Part shown: positions 55,857 through 64,000 of the stretch, piece after piece
Numbering within the stretch: the stretch's first letter is position 1
Layout: each line of letters begins with the position of its first letter
From: Synechococcus sp. Tobar12-5m-g
Lineage (GTDB): Bacteria; Cyanobacteriota; Cyanobacteriia; PCC-6307; Cyanobiaceae
Assembly (NCBI RefSeq): GCF_024345415.1
Contig: NZ_JAGQBB010000009.1
Location: forward strand, 1-64,000
Direction: 5' to 3'
DNA: 64,000 nt
Notes under the pieces: generated by a model
The model's input: only the letters and a program-made list of their open reading frames with translations
Databases searched by the model: none
What the model was told of the DNA's origin: nothing
Made by a program: the position numbers and the translations under genes

Positions 55857-56819
55857 TCAAGGACTCCCGAGAAACCCGTCGCGGAAGGCATCGCCGGCCC
55901 CCGCGCCCCGTTTCAGGGCCGCTTCCACCTGAAGCAGCTGGCCCAGCAGCTCCAGGAAACGTTTGGCCGGCCGGCCGCGGATCTGCTTGCGCATCACGTA
56001 AATGCGCTTCGGGTTGCCGATGCCTGCCGCCTTGGCAATCACCGCCACGTCGTGCTCACCCTGGGCCTCCAGCAGGCTCACCCAAAGCCAGCCGCGGATC
56101 TGGCTGGTCAGGGCCGCCACGATCCGCAGGGAAGGCTCCCCTGCCGCCACCAGGTCATCGAGCAGGCCGATCACCTCCCCCAGGTCACCGGCCAGCAGGG
56201 CATCACCGACCTTCAGGCTCGTGGTGGCATGGCTTCCCACCAGGGCGGCCACGGCGTCGCGATCGATCGGCCGCTGGCCGCAATAGAGCGCCAGCTTCTC
56301 GAGCTCGCTGGCCAGGCGGGCGCTGTCGCTGCCGATCGCCTCCGCCAGGGCCTCCGCGGCCCCCTGGGCCACTGCACAGCCAAGCGCCTGGGCCGTGTGG
56401 CGCACCAGCTCGAGCTGGCCGCTGCCATCCCAGGCGGCCGGAAGGGGGAAACCCAACTCTTTGGCCACGGCCTTCAGGGCCTTGGTGGTGCGCAAGCGCG
56501 CATCGGGCTTGCCGGGGCTGACCAGCACCAGGTGGCATTGCTCTGGGATCAGGCCCAGGCTGTCCTCCAGCAGGGCGGCCAGCTCGGCAGGGCAGACACT
56601 GCAGAACGGACTGCGTTGCACCAGCACCAGCCGGTCACCACCCCCCAGGGGCGGGGTGCGGGCCTCGCTGAGAGCCTGGGCCGCCTGGGCCGGATCGTTG
56701 CCATCGAGGCGGGTGAGGTTGATGCTCTGCCAGGCCGGCTCCACCACGGCCGCGATCAGGGTCTCCACGGCCCGGTTGCGGCTGGCTTCGTCGTCTCCCC
56801 AGTAGAGATGGATCGGCAT
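55857..56819 (-). CDS. holA: DNA polymerase III subunit delta
   Basis: HolA opens the sliding clamp in the clamp loader. The 320-residue protein has the AAA+ fold without an ATP site: 'IHLYWGDDEASRNRAVETLI', 'LVLVQRSPFCSVCPAELAAL', 'DSARLASELEKLALYCGQRP' (a conserved delta-subunit motif) and the C-terminal 'RPAKRFLELLGQLLQVEAAL'. It lies 61 bases upstream of lysC on the same strand. Confidence 0.9.
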   Translation of the reverse strand: MPIHLYWGDDEASRNRAVETLIAAVVEPAWQSINLTRLDGNDPAQAAQALSEARTPPLGGGDRLVLVQRSPFCSVCPAELAALLEDSLGLIPEQCHLVLVSPGKPDARLRTTKALKAVAKELGFPLPAAWDGSGQLELVRHTAQALGCAVAQGAAEALAEAIGSDSARLASELEKLALYCGQRPIDRDAVAALVGSHATTSLKVGDALLAGDLGEVIGLLDDLVAAGEPSLRIVAALTSQIRGWLWVSLLEAQGEHDVAVIAKAAGIGNPKRIYVMRKQIRGRPAKRFLELLGQLLQVEAALKRGAGAGDAFRDGFLGSP

Positions 56820-56830
56820 CAGGGCTGGCT

Positions 56831-57475
56831 GTGGATCACCTGGATCACCCGATCTTCATCGAAAGCATGCGGATCATCCGGGAGCGGCTGGGGGCGACCG
56901 GCCACGAGGGGGTTGAGTCGGAGGTGCTGGAGCGGCTGGTGCACAGCAGCGGCGACCTATCGATTGCCCCTGACCTGCGCTTCAGCGCCGGGGCCTGTCA
57001 GCGGGGCATGGCTGCCCTGGCCTCGGGGGCTGTGATCCTCACCGATACCGCCATGGCGGCGGCGGCGGTGGCGCCGATGGCTGGCCGCACCTTCGCCAAC
57101 CCCGTGCGCAGCATCCTCGGGTGGGCGCCAGCCCTCGCCCCGGCCGGTGGCACCCGCAGTGCCGAGGGGATGGCCGCAGCCCTGGCGGAGCATCCCCAGG
57201 CGGTGGTGCTGATCGGCAGTGCCCCCACCGCTCTGGAGCGGCTGCTGGAGCTGCAGCAGCCTGCCTCGCTCCGGGCCCCGGAGCCCTCGTTGGCACTCAG
57301 TCCGGCCCTGGTGATCGGCATGCCGGTGGGTTTCGTGGGGGTGGCCGAGAGCAAGCGCCACCTGGCAGGCAGCGGCCTGCCCCAGATCAGGCTGGAGGGC
57401 AGCAAGGGCGGGGCGGGCCTGGCGGCGGCGGCTGTTAATGCCCTGCTGCGGCGGGCCTGGCTGGATCGATCCTGA
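56831..57475 (+). CDS. cobH: Precorrin-8X/cobalt-precorrin-8 methylmutase (CobH/CbiC)
   Basis: This enzyme moves a methyl group from C11 to C12 to give hydrogenobyrinate or cobyrinate. 'HPIFIESMRIIRERLG', 'VILTDTAMAAAAVAPMAGRT' and 'GMPVGFVGVAESKRHL' are family signatures; the last contains the residue that contacts the substrate. The start is a GTG at 56831. The 214 residues are normal. With cbiD in the same window, the cobalt-early name CbiC may be the better one. Confidence 0.92.
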   Translation: MDHLDHPIFIESMRIIRERLGATGHEGVESEVLERLVHSSGDLSIAPDLRFSAGACQRGMAALASGAVILTDTAMAAAAVAPMAGRTFANPVRSILGWAPALAPAGGTRSAEGMAAALAEHPQAVVLIGSAPTALERLLELQQPASLRAPEPSLALSPALVIGMPVGFVGVAESKRHLAGSGLPQIRLEGSKGGAGLAAAAVNALLRRAWLDRS

Positions 57476-57479
57476 AGCC

Positions 57480-60272
57480 CTAAGCCGCGTTCTGGAGGCC
57501 GACGGCCACATGGCTGTTGGCCTCGATCCGCCCCAGCACCTGGCGGGCGCGGCGCACCACCGGCGCCGGCACACCGGCGAGCCGGGCCGCCTCGATGCCG
57601 TAGCTCCGGCTGGCGCCGCCAGGCCGCACCTGGTGCAGGAACAGCAACCGTTCGCCCGTTTCCTCCACCAGCACCTGAAAGTTGGCCACATTCGGGAGCA
57701 GCGAGGCCAGTTCGTTGAGCTCGTGGTAATGGGTGGCGAACACGGCCCGGGCCCGCAGCCCCTCGGCCAGGTGTTCGGCCACCGCCCAGGCGATCGAGAG
57801 GCCGTCGAAAGTGGCGGTGCCACGGCCGATCTCATCGAGCAGCACCAGGGAGCGGTCGGTGGCGTGGTGCAGGATGTTGGCGGTTTCGGCCATCTCCACC
57901 ATGAAGGTGGACTGGCCCGTGGCCAGGTCATCGACGGCCCCCACCCGGGTGAAGATGCGATCACACAGGCCCAGGCGGGCGGAGCGGGCCGGAATCCAGC
58001 TGCCGATCTGGGCCATCAGCTGCAGCAGCCCGATCTGGCGCAGGTAACAGCTCTTGCCGCTGGCGTTGGGCCCCGTGAGCACCACCAGATCGGGCTGGCC
58101 GGGCTCGCCGAGATGGACACCATTGGCGGTGAACGGCTCCTCCACCAGCACCTGCTCCACCACCGGATGGCGGCCCGCCTCGATGGCCAGAACCCTGTCT
58201 TCCGTCAGTTCCGGGCAGCAGTAGCCGCCCAGGGCAGCTACCTCGGCCAGGGAGGCAATCGCATCGAGGGACGCCACCTGGCGGGCGACGGCCCGGATCG
58301 GCGCCGCCAGGGCCCCCACCGCGTCGCGCAGGGCCACGAACAGCTCGTACTCCCGCTGGGCGGCACGGGCCCGCAGCTGCAGGATCTTGCCTTCGCGGGC
58401 CTTGAGATCGGGGGTGATGAATCGCTCCTCGTTGGCCAGGGTCTGGCGACGGATCCAGTGGCCGGGCACCGACGTGGCCCGGGCGCGGCTGACCGAGAGG
58501 AAATAGCCAAAGGTGCGGTGGAACTGCAGACGCAGGGTGGAGATGCCGCTGGCGCGCCGCTCGTCTGCCTCCTGCTCGGCCAGCCAGGCCTGGTGATCAT
58601 CCAGGCGGTTGCGCAGGCCATCGAGCCGGGGATCGACGCCGTCGTGGATCAGGCCCCCGTCACTGAGGCTGAGGGGCGCCGGATCGAGCAAGGCGTGGCG
58701 CAGTTGGGCCGCCAGCTCGGCCAGGGCGGGGGCGGGCTGGGTCAGGGCCCGCAAGGGGGCGCTGGTGGCCGGGCCCAGCAGGGCGGCCAGCAGCGGCAGC
58801 CGCTCGAGCCCATCGGCCAGGCCGACCAGGTCGCGGGCCGAGGCGGAGCCGGCACCGGCCCGGCCGGCCAGGCGCTCCAGATCTCCCATCGGCCGAAGCA
58901 GGCGACGCAGGGCCAACCGCAGGGGGCGTTGGGCCACCAGCTCGCTCACCCCCTCCTGGCGTTCGCGAATCGCCGCCAGGTCGAGCAGCGGCTGCTCGAT
59001 CCAGCGGCGCAGGCAACGGCCGCCCATGGCGGTCATGGTGCGATCCAGGGCCCAGAGCAGGGATCCCTGGAGCTGGCCGTCCCGCTGGGTGCGGGTGAGT
59101 TCCAGGTTGCGGCGGGTCTGGGCGTCAAGCACCAGCTGATCGCCGGCAAAGGCGAGGCGAGGGGGGTCGAGAGGTACCACCACCGACCGCCGGCCGCCGC
59201 CCTGGTCCGCTTCGCCCGGCTGGGTGTCATCGAGGTAGCGCACCAGGCCGCCGGCCGCCCGCATCGCCAGAGGGAACTCCCCTAGGCCCAGGCCTTCGAG
59301 GCTGGCCAGCTCGAAGCGCTCCAGCAGGGTGCGGCGGGCCTCCGGCGCCGAAAACGGAGTCAGGGGCAGGCGAGTGAGGTGAAGGGCGTCGGGGCACCAG
59401 CTGGGGGAGGCCGCGGCGGATTCGCCGTTTGGGCCAACGACCGCCCCATCCTTCACCCCCTCAAGGGCCGGCCAGAGCAGTTCCGCGGCCTCCAGCTGCA
59501 GCAGCTCCTGATGGAGGCTGGCGCTGCCCTCCCGCTGGCTCACCCTGAATTCGCCGGTGCTCACATCGGCGATGGCCAGGCCCCAGTGGCCCTGCTCGAC
59601 CACCGCCGCCGCCAGCCAGTTGTTGCGGCGGGCGGCCAGCATTCCCTCCTCAAGCACGGTGCCGGGGGTGATCACCCGGGTGATGTCGCGCTTGAGCAGG
59701 GCGCCCTTGGCGGGGGTGGTTTCGAGCTGGTCGCAGAGGGCCACGCTGAGGCCGAGCCGCACCAGTTCGCCGCAATAGCGCTCGGCGGCGTGGTGGGGGA
59801 TGCCGGCCATCGGCACCCGCCCGATCGTCTTGCCGCCCTCCTTGCCGGTGAGGGTGAGCTCCAGCAGGCGGGACACCCGGATCGCGTCCTCGAAGAAGCA
59901 TTCGAAAAAGTCGCCGAGCCTGTACAGCAGCACCCGTTCCGGATGGGCCCGCTTCAGCTCCACGTAGTGGCGCAACATCGGCGGCAGTGCCGCAGGAGCC
60001 ACCAGGCTGTGGTGGTGCCAAGGGGGTAGGTCCCCGTCGCCATCGGGGGCAGGGTCTCCGGTGCTGGTTGGAGCGGAGCTCGGTTCGGCCAGGACCCGGC
60101 GATGACGGGGTCGGGCGGCCGCCTGGGCGATCAGGACCGCCTCATCCAGCTCGATGTCGGCTGGAACTGCCTCGCCAGGAGCCTGGGGCGAGGGTTCGCC
60201 AGCGCCGAACAGGCTTCCCTGGACGACTGGAGCAGCAATCAGCGACAGCTGTTCCTGGGCTTCCGCCGCCAC
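57480..60272 (-). CDS. mutS: DNA mismatch repair protein MutS
   Basis: MutS recognises mismatches. The mismatch-binding domain has '[20 protein letters not shown]', with the F-x-E motif. The ATPase has Walker A '[20 protein letters not shown]', a variant of the GPNMGGKS seen in most bacteria, '[20 protein letters not shown]' and '[20 protein letters not shown]'. An extra N-terminal segment of about 90 residues is low-complexity. At 930 residues it is slightly long. The start is a GTG at 60272. It lies next to a decayed toxin-antitoxin module. Confidence 0.94.
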   Translation of the reverse strand: MAAEAQEQLSLIAAPVVQGSLFGAGEPSPQAPGEAVPADIELDEAVLIAQAAARPRHRRVLAEPSSAPTSTGDPAPDGDGDLPPWHHHSLVAPAALPPMLRHYVELKRAHPERVLLYRLGDFFECFFEDAIRVSRLLELTLTGKEGGKTIGRVPMAGIPHHAAERYCGELVRLGLSVALCDQLETTPAKGALLKRDITRVITPGTVLEEGMLAARRNNWLAAAVVEQGHWGLAIADVSTGEFRVSQREGSASLHQELLQLEAAELLWPALEGVKDGAVVGPNGESAAASPSWCPDALHLTRLPLTPFSAPEARRTLLERFELASLEGLGLGEFPLAMRAAGGLVRYLDDTQPGEADQGGGRRSVVVPLDPPRLAFAGDQLVLDAQTRRNLELTRTQRDGQLQGSLLWALDRTMTAMGGRCLRRWIEQPLLDLAAIRERQEGVSELVAQRPLRLALRRLLRPMGDLERLAGRAGAGSASARDLVGLADGLERLPLLAALLGPATSAPLRALTQPAPALAELAAQLRHALLDPAPLSLSDGGLIHDGVDPRLDGLRNRLDDHQAWLAEQEADERRASGISTLRLQFHRTFGYFLSVSRARATSVPGHWIRRQTLANEERFITPDLKAREGKILQLRARAAQREYELFVALRDAVGALAAPIRAVARQVASLDAIASLAEVAALGGYCCPELTEDRVLAIEAGRHPVVEQVLVEEPFTANGVHLGEPGQPDLVVLTGPNASGKSCYLRQIGLLQLMAQIGSWIPARSARLGLCDRIFTRVGAVDDLATGQSTFMVEMAETANILHHATDRSLVLLDEIGRGTATFDGLSIAWAVAEHLAEGLRARAVFATHYHELNELASLLPNVANFQVLVEETGERLLFLHQVRPGGASRSYGIEAARLAGVPAPVVRRARQVLGRIEANSHVAVGLQNAA

Positions 60273-60307
60273 GCCTCACCTGCACCAAGGCCGCGATCGT
60301 AGGAGGC

Positions 60308-60424
60308 TCAGCCCGAGGCTTTCGTCAGGCAGCGCACCCCTGAAAGCCCCTGAAAGTCCGAATCCTGGGTGATCAACGGGGCACCGAAGGCCCGGGAGGT
60401 TGCGAGCATCAGGCTGTCAGCCAT
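60308..60424 (-). pseudogene. VapC toxin remnant (C-terminal PIN-domain fragment)
   Basis: A 38-residue frame encodes 'MADSLMLATSRAFGAPLITQ' and 'DSDFQGLSGVRCLTKASG'. This is the last part of a PIN domain: 'ADSLxLATSRAFGAPL' and 'TQDSDF' correspond to the final helix and the conserved acidic D-x-D segment. The first two thirds, with the other active-site Asp and Glu residues, are missing. It directly follows the vapB remnant, so the toxin can no longer work. Confidence 0.7.
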
Positions 60425-60596
60425 TGGTTCCGCTCAGGAAGCCGCGCAGGGCCGAGGCGGGTTGCAGCGGCAGCAGCTCAATCCGATCGGGCAGGCAGAT
60501 GGGCTAGAGAACCTGGCCAGGTGAAAGGTCGTTGTGCTACCGCACCGCTTTGGGCAGCACGACCTGGGACTTGGAGGAGACCGTCGTGGTGGCCAT
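60417..60596 (-). pseudogene. VapB antitoxin remnant (AbrB/MazE-like), two in-frame stops
   Basis: The frame starts 'MATTTVSSKSQVVLPKAVR', the swapped-hairpin DNA-binding motif of AbrB-type antitoxins. It then meets TAG (60537-60539) after codon 19 and TAG (60504-60506) after codon 30, but the antitoxin-like sequence goes on between and after the stops ('HNDLSPGQVL', 'DRIELLPLQPASALRGFLSG'). The vapC fragment overlaps its end in another frame. This is a decayed vapBC unit. Confidence 0.7.
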
Positions 60597-60616
60597 TCCA
60601 CTGTTTCAGCATCGAT

Positions 60617-60642
60617 GCAGGAGTCGGAAGACAACCTCCTGC
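60617..60642. repeat. Inverted repeat upstream of the vapB remnant
   Basis: GCAGGAG and CTCCTGC (7 bp, loop of 12 bases) lie 20 bases before the vapB remnant start. It may be the old VapB autoregulatory operator, but it also lies upstream of psbZ. Confidence 0.35.
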
Positions 60643-60752
60643 TTGCGCCCGTACCCCCGACAAGTTGTGAAGGAACCAGCTGGGGAGCAGCGAGGCAGCC
60701 AGCCCTTCGTGGGAAGATCGCTGTATTACCCGTCCAGGCCCCCGCAGGTCCC

Positions 60753-60941
60753 ATGCAAATTCTCAACACCCTCACCGTTCTGGCCCTGGTGGTGCTGTCG
60801 TTTGCCTTGGTGGTGGCCGTTCCTGTTCTCTATGCCAGCACAGAGGACAGCGGCCGCTCGAACCGCCTGATCTTGCTCGGGGGAGCGGCCTGGGTGGCCC
60901 TGGTGCTGCTCAACTGGGGCATGAGCTACTTCGTGGTCTGA
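60753..60941 (+). CDS. psbZ: Photosystem II protein Z
   Basis: PsbZ (Ycf9) is a small core subunit of photosystem II that stabilises the supercomplex. The 62-residue protein has two membrane helices joined by a short loop: 'LTVLALVVLSFALVVAVPVL', then 'YASTEDSGRSNRLILLGGAA', then 'WVALVLLNWGMSYFVV'. The start is the ATG at 60753. TATTAC (60724-60729) may be part of its promoter. ribH follows six bases after the stop. Confidence 0.95.
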   Translation: MQILNTLTVLALVVLSFALVVAVPVLYASTEDSGRSNRLILLGGAAWVALVLLNWGMSYFVV

Positions 60942-60947
60942 GTTCCC

Positions 60948-61448
60948 TTGGCGGTTTTTGAAGGACGGTTCACCCAGGTCAGCGGCCTCCGGATTGCTGT
61001 TGTGGTGGGGCGTTTCAACGACCTTGTCACCGGGAAGCTCCTGAGCGCCTGCCTGGATTGCCTCTCCCGCCACGGCATCGACGTGAGCGCCGCCAGCCAG
61101 CAACTGGACGTGGCCTGGGTGCCAGGCAGCTTCGAGATTCCCCTGGTGGCCCAGAAGCTTGCCGCCAGCGGGCGTTACCAAGTCCTGATTACCCTGGGGG
61201 CCGTGATCCGCGGGGACACCCCCCATTTCGACGTCGTCTGCGCCGAGGTGAGCAAAGGTGTGGCGGCCGTGTCCCGCGAAACCGGCGTGCCGGTGATCTT
61301 CGGCGTGCTCACCACCGACACGCTGCAGCAGGCCCTGGAGCGGGCCGGGATCAAGAGCAACCTGGGCTGGAGCTATGCCCTGCAGGCGCTGGAGATGGGG
61401 AGCTTGATGGGGGTCTTATCAGATAACAGCATACTCAGTAGATTGTAA
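60948..61448 (+). CDS. ribH: 6,7-dimethyl-8-ribityllumazine synthase, unusual C-terminus
   Basis: RibH makes the riboflavin precursor and forms 60-mer or pentamer shells. The start is a TTG at 60948. It has '[20 protein letters not shown]', '[20 protein letters not shown]', '[20 protein letters not shown]' (catalytic His region) and '[20 protein letters not shown]'. Recognisable sequence ends at '[11 protein letters not shown]' near residue 155; the last residues ([11 protein letters not shown]) look unrelated and the DNA turns AT-rich at the same place. The fold is probably complete, so the protein may still work. Confidence 0.93.
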   Translation: MAVFEGRFTQVSGLRIAVVVGRFNDLVTGKLLSACLDCLSRHGIDVSAASQQLDVAWVPGSFEIPLVAQKLAASGRYQVLITLGAVIRGDTPHFDVVCAEVSKGVAAVSRETGVPVIFGVLTTDTLQQALERAGIKSNLGWSYALQALEMGSLMGVLSDNSILSRL

Positions 61449-61531
61449 TAAGTTTCCCTATTCAGCTGTGATTATGACTAGCGTATCCATTCTGCAGAAC
61501 TCCATACTGTCCCCCGGGATAGATCGATTTA

Positions 61532-62094
61532 TTGCTTGGGATGAGAACCAAGGCCAACAATCATGGTGAAGGAGCTTTCCCCACTTCAAGGCTTCAGCGC
61601 CTGGAAGAACTGCTTCCTTCCCGGATGGGAAGAGCAGCAGAGACTGGCTGTGGAAATTCGACCATCTTGTTTGGCAAAATATCGCACAGTCATCATATTT
61701 TCACACTCGACGATACCAGTGTAAAGGAATCCTCAGTTTTGCTCTATCGTTCGATTCCCACACGAACGTTACCCACGTTCATGACGTCTTCGGCCCCAGC
61801 CAGGCAACCCTCCTCAATCACCAGCATGAGAGGCCCTACGTTTTTGTCCTTGTCGATACTCCCCATGGCTGGCTATTTCCTGAATTCGAATACATCTATT
61901 TCTACCCTCTAGTCCGTCCTGGCGGCTATCTCATCCTGAACGATGTCAACATTCCAAGCATCGGACGGATGGGGGACATCCTCGCCGAGGATGACATGTG
62001 GGATCTATTAGACATCATTGATAATGGGACCGCTCTTTTCCGGCGGACTGAAGCCCCCCTATTCGACCCGCATGGAGATGGGTGGTGGCTTTAA
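61532..62094 (+). pseudogene. Class I SAM-dependent methyltransferase, frameshifted
   Basis: Two frames together encode one methyltransferase-like protein. The first (61532 to about 61738) holds motif I in 'AAETGCGNSTILFGKISHSH' and 'HIFTLDDTSVKESSV'. The second (61738-62094) continues with 'FALSFDSHTNVTHVHDVFGP', 'PYVFVLVDTPHGWLFPEFEY' and 'PLVRPGGYLILNDVNIPSIG', then a stop. One missing T in the TTTT run at 61737-61740 explains the break. Composition is lower in GC than the core. It could be a true pseudogene, a phase-variable gene or a sequencing error. Confidence 0.7.
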
Positions 62095-62375
62095 AACCAT
62101 AATCGCAGTAGAGTAGATAAAAGTCGCGAGATATTTCTTGAAAACCGCCAGTATGGTGACAAGATCAGCTCCATAGAGCTTGACTACTTGATGCATCAGA
62201 ATTGACTTTGCTGTATAGAATTAATTAGAAGATCATGAACATCTCGATACAAAGTCAAATGACTTGGTTGAGCCACGATCTGGATTTAGAAGCCAGGGCA
62301 GCTCGAGTAATCGACATATCACTTGACCGAGCTAAAATCTAGATTGGAATCAAGACCTTAGAATTGATATCAGCA
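62095..62375. other. 281-bp AT-rich spacer in the accessory region
   Basis: No supported gene. The sequence is clearly richer in A and T than the core and contains several short stop-interrupted frames. It separates the broken methyltransferase gene from the transposase remnant and may include one end of the insertion sequence, but no terminal inverted repeat could be defined. Confidence 0.5.
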
Positions 62376-62939
62376 ATGGGGGAGCGTGGCTTTTGGGACG
62401 AACGACAAAGGGTCGGAAAACTCAAGGAGAAGAAGCCGGTCCTCAAGCGGTTTTCGGATTCTATTCGCTGGGAATCATTCCTCCCATTACTTGAGATGGG
62501 CTACACGCTGGAGCGCAAGAGCAATGCTGGTCGCAAGAGGATTGATCCGCTGTTATTTTTCAAGATGCTGGAGCTCCAGCAACTTTTCACCCTGAGCGAT
62601 GAAGAGCTTGAATTCCAGTCCAACGACAGGCGATCCTTTGAGGAGTTCGTAGGTCTTGGGGTGATGAACAATATCCCAGACTCCACACCCGTCAATTTCT
62701 TCAGGAAAAGTCTTTACAAAACAGTCGTCATCGAAGAGCTCTGCGAAAAGTTTGAGGCATGCCTTCGAGAAAATGGTCTCGAAGCCCGTGCTGGCCAGAT
62801 CATTGATGCAACTTGGGTACCCATTCCCACGCCGAAAGCTTCTGCGAAGCAGTGCCAACACAATAGCCGAGAAGAGAACAAGGAATTTAAGGCCGGATGC
62901 TAGCCAGATGGTTGGGATGAGAACCCACATCGCCTGCAA
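62376..62939 (+). pseudogene. Truncated IS5-like transposase (N-terminal half)
   Basis: The product starts 'MGERGFWDERQRVGKLKEKK' and has the N-terminal DUF772-type region ('MGYTLERKSNAGRKRIDPLL', 'FKMLELQQLFTLSDEELEFQ', 'SFEEFVGLGVMNNIPDSTPV'), then 'AGQIIDATWVPIPTPKASAK', which holds the first Asp of the DDE triad. A TAG at 62901-62903 stops the frame, yet typical IS5 sequence goes on past it ('PDGWDENPHRLQ') and then ends abruptly. The later catalytic Asp and Glu are lost, so it is inactive. Confidence 0.8.
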
Positions 62940-63157
62940 GGGGCCACGTCCCCTGGGCGATGTGATCGCCACACACAGGCAATGTCTGGAAAATGAAAAA
63001 TCTTGAGAAATCGCTAAAGGAAATGATGACGCCCAGATCACCGCTGACAGCTTGGCTGGATGAGCCTTCATCATGACAGCACACACCAACGGAGCGGCCC
63101 AGGAGGGTTGAGATCAGCAGGCATAATTGTAAGCGGACCTCTTCGAAGGGTGAGTGG

Positions 63158-63925
63158 GTGAAACTACCAGGACAACCTGTCGTCGAACTTAGGGATGTCA
63201 GTTTGTTGATTCCGGTGGAAGGCGCCACCAAGCGATCGCTCAAAGCCAACCTGGTCACCGGTTTGACAGGAGGGCTTCTGAGGCGGGAGCCACGGCGCTC
63301 AATCGGGGTTGAGGCCTTGTCCAATCTCAACCTGGTGATCCGATCCGGTGAACGCATTGCCCTCCTCGGTCACAATGGGGCCGGTAAATCCACACTCTTA
63401 CGTCTTCTCTGCGATATCTATTCGCCAAGCTCTGGTCGAATCATCCGGTCAGTTTCAATCGAACCAATGCTTGACAAGAGCAGTTGGGTGGATCAGGATC
63501 TGACTGGCTATCATGCGGCAAAAGCCCAGTATCTCCTGAACCGGAACTCACTGAAGGGATTTGATGAGTTTTATGGTGAGTTGTTGGCTTTTACTGAGCT
63601 TGCTGACTTTATGCACATACCCCTGCGGACGTATAGCGATGGCATGCGCACACGCCTTCAATTTGGCTTGCTGACCGGGTTTCAGCATGATGCGCTTGCC
63701 CTCGATGAAGGCATCGGAGCAGGTGACCAGTCATTTCTCAACAAGGCCCAGGAGAGGCTGTCAAGTTTTCTTGGCAATGTAGGCACCCTGATCCTGGCCT
63801 CCCACTCCAATGATCTTCTCCGCCAGTTCTGCAAACGGGGTGTGGTGCTTAGCCACGGTAGAATCGCTTTTGATGGCGGATTCGAAGCGGCTGAAACGTA
63901 CTATCTTTCACACCTGAGCGAATGA
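63158..63925 (+). CDS. ABC transporter ATP-binding protein, polysaccharide export (Wzt/KpsT/TagH-like)
   Basis: This 255-residue ATPase would power export of a capsule, O-antigen or teichoic-like polymer across the inner membrane. Walker A is 'ALLGHNGAGKSTLLRLLCDI', the signature is a degenerate 'LRTYSDGMRTRLQFGLLTGF', Walker B is 'ALALDEGIGAGDQSF', and the switch His is in 'LILASHSNDLLRQ'. The long N-terminal segment before Walker A is typical of Wzt/KpsT. There is no C-terminal carbohydrate-binding domain. The start is a GTG at 63158. The next gene overlaps it by four bases. Confidence 0.88.
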   Translation: MKLPGQPVVELRDVSLLIPVEGATKRSLKANLVTGLTGGLLRREPRRSIGVEALSNLNLVIRSGERIALLGHNGAGKSTLLRLLCDIYSPSSGRIIRSVSIEPMLDKSSWVDQDLTGYHAAKAQYLLNRNSLKGFDEFYGELLAFTELADFMHIPLRTYSDGMRTRLQFGLLTGFQHDALALDEGIGAGDQSFLNKAQERLSSFLGNVGTLILASHSNDLLRQFCKRGVVLSHGRIAFDGGFEAAETYYLSHLSE

Positions 63926-64000
63926 CGCTAGAAACAACCCAAGGGTTGAAGGTCATCCGTCCACAAGGCTATGGAATTCGTTATGCCATCCGTACATTTC
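63922..64000 (+). CDS. Start of a gene running off the window, perhaps the ABC permease partner
   Basis: An ATG at 63922 overlaps the ATPase stop (ATGA), so translation is probably coupled. The visible 26 residues ('MTLETTQGLKVIRPQGYGIR' then 'YAIRTF') are not enough to name a family. By context it could be the Wzm-like membrane subunit of the exporter, or a glycosyltransferase or sugar enzyme of the same cluster. This is inference from position only. Confidence 0.5.
   Translation, partial: MTLETTQGLKVIRPQGYGIRYAIRTF

Noticed and set aside
1-64000. CRISPR array or cas genes
   Set aside because: No regularly spaced direct repeats and no Cas-like products were found anywhere in the window.

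Overview
The window comes from a GC-rich unicellular cyanobacterium of the Synechococcus/Cyanobium type. The evidence is a photosystem II subunit (psbZ), the sulfolipid pair sqdB/sqdX, a Gap2-type glyceraldehyde-3-phosphate dehydrogenase, a Ycf23-like protein, a lumenal CYP38-like cyclophilin, an Ssl1498-like thylakoid protein, corrin-ring genes (cbiD, cobH/cbiC) and an aspartokinase with four ACT repeats. Gene packing is tight, with many 1-16 base overlaps, so operons can be read from the layout.

Layout. 0.06-4.1 kb: type IV pilus motor genes pilB-pilT-pilC (minus strand), with the 3' end of pilC broken. 4.3-7.5 kb: grpE-dnaJ, a TusA-like protein and rsgA (plus). 7.5-10.3 kb: murC-murB-ybaB (minus), divergent from gap2. 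11.4-17.6 kb: thiL, a lumenal cyclophilin, efp-accB, pdxA, an epimerase, two very small membrane proteins and a stand-alone HNH nuclease. 17.8-19.4 kb: a compact SNF2 helicase with a HARP-like N-terminus. 19.4-21.6 kb: small proteins and tRNA-Gly(CCC). 21.6-28.6 kb: a class V aminotransferase, cbiD, guaA and the PBP2 gene. 28.5-31.2 kb: sqdX and sqdB plus an Ssl1498-like gene. 31.2-37.2 kb: thiG, rpmI-rplT-TPR, a SpoIID-like protein and a processive glycosyltransferase. 37.2-43.1 kb: a probable five-gene operon tig-clpP-clpX-LRAT protein-dnaX. 43.5-47.6 kb: asd-dapA-rnj. 47.6-60.3 kb: tilS, ycf23, a small membrane protein, uvrB, a polyprenyl-phosphate sugar transferase, lysC, holA, cobH/cbiC and mutS. 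60.3-61.45 kb: a decayed vapBC toxin-antitoxin module, psbZ and ribH.

Right after the conserved part of ribH (about 61.41 kb) the sequence becomes AT-rich and accessory. It holds a methyltransferase gene broken by a one-base frameshift in a T run, a truncated IS5-like transposase with an internal stop, and the ATPase of a Wzt/KpsT-like polysaccharide ABC exporter whose partner runs off the window. This looks like the edge of a surface-polysaccharide island.

The core genes cover housekeeping and photosynthesis. lysC, asd and dapA give three early steps of the aspartate/lysine pathway. ClpXP, trigger factor, GrpE and DnaJ give protein quality control. UvrB, MutS, HolA and DnaX serve repair and replication. 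The most interesting candidate system is the neighbouring pair of a HARP-like SNF2 helicase and an HNH nuclease. It resembles a split version of the eukaryotic ZRANB3 architecture (SNF2 annealing helicase plus HNH nuclease in one chain). Other signals worth checking are the broken pilC with a hairpin at the break, the vapBC fossil, and several tiny genes that automatic calling tends to miss.
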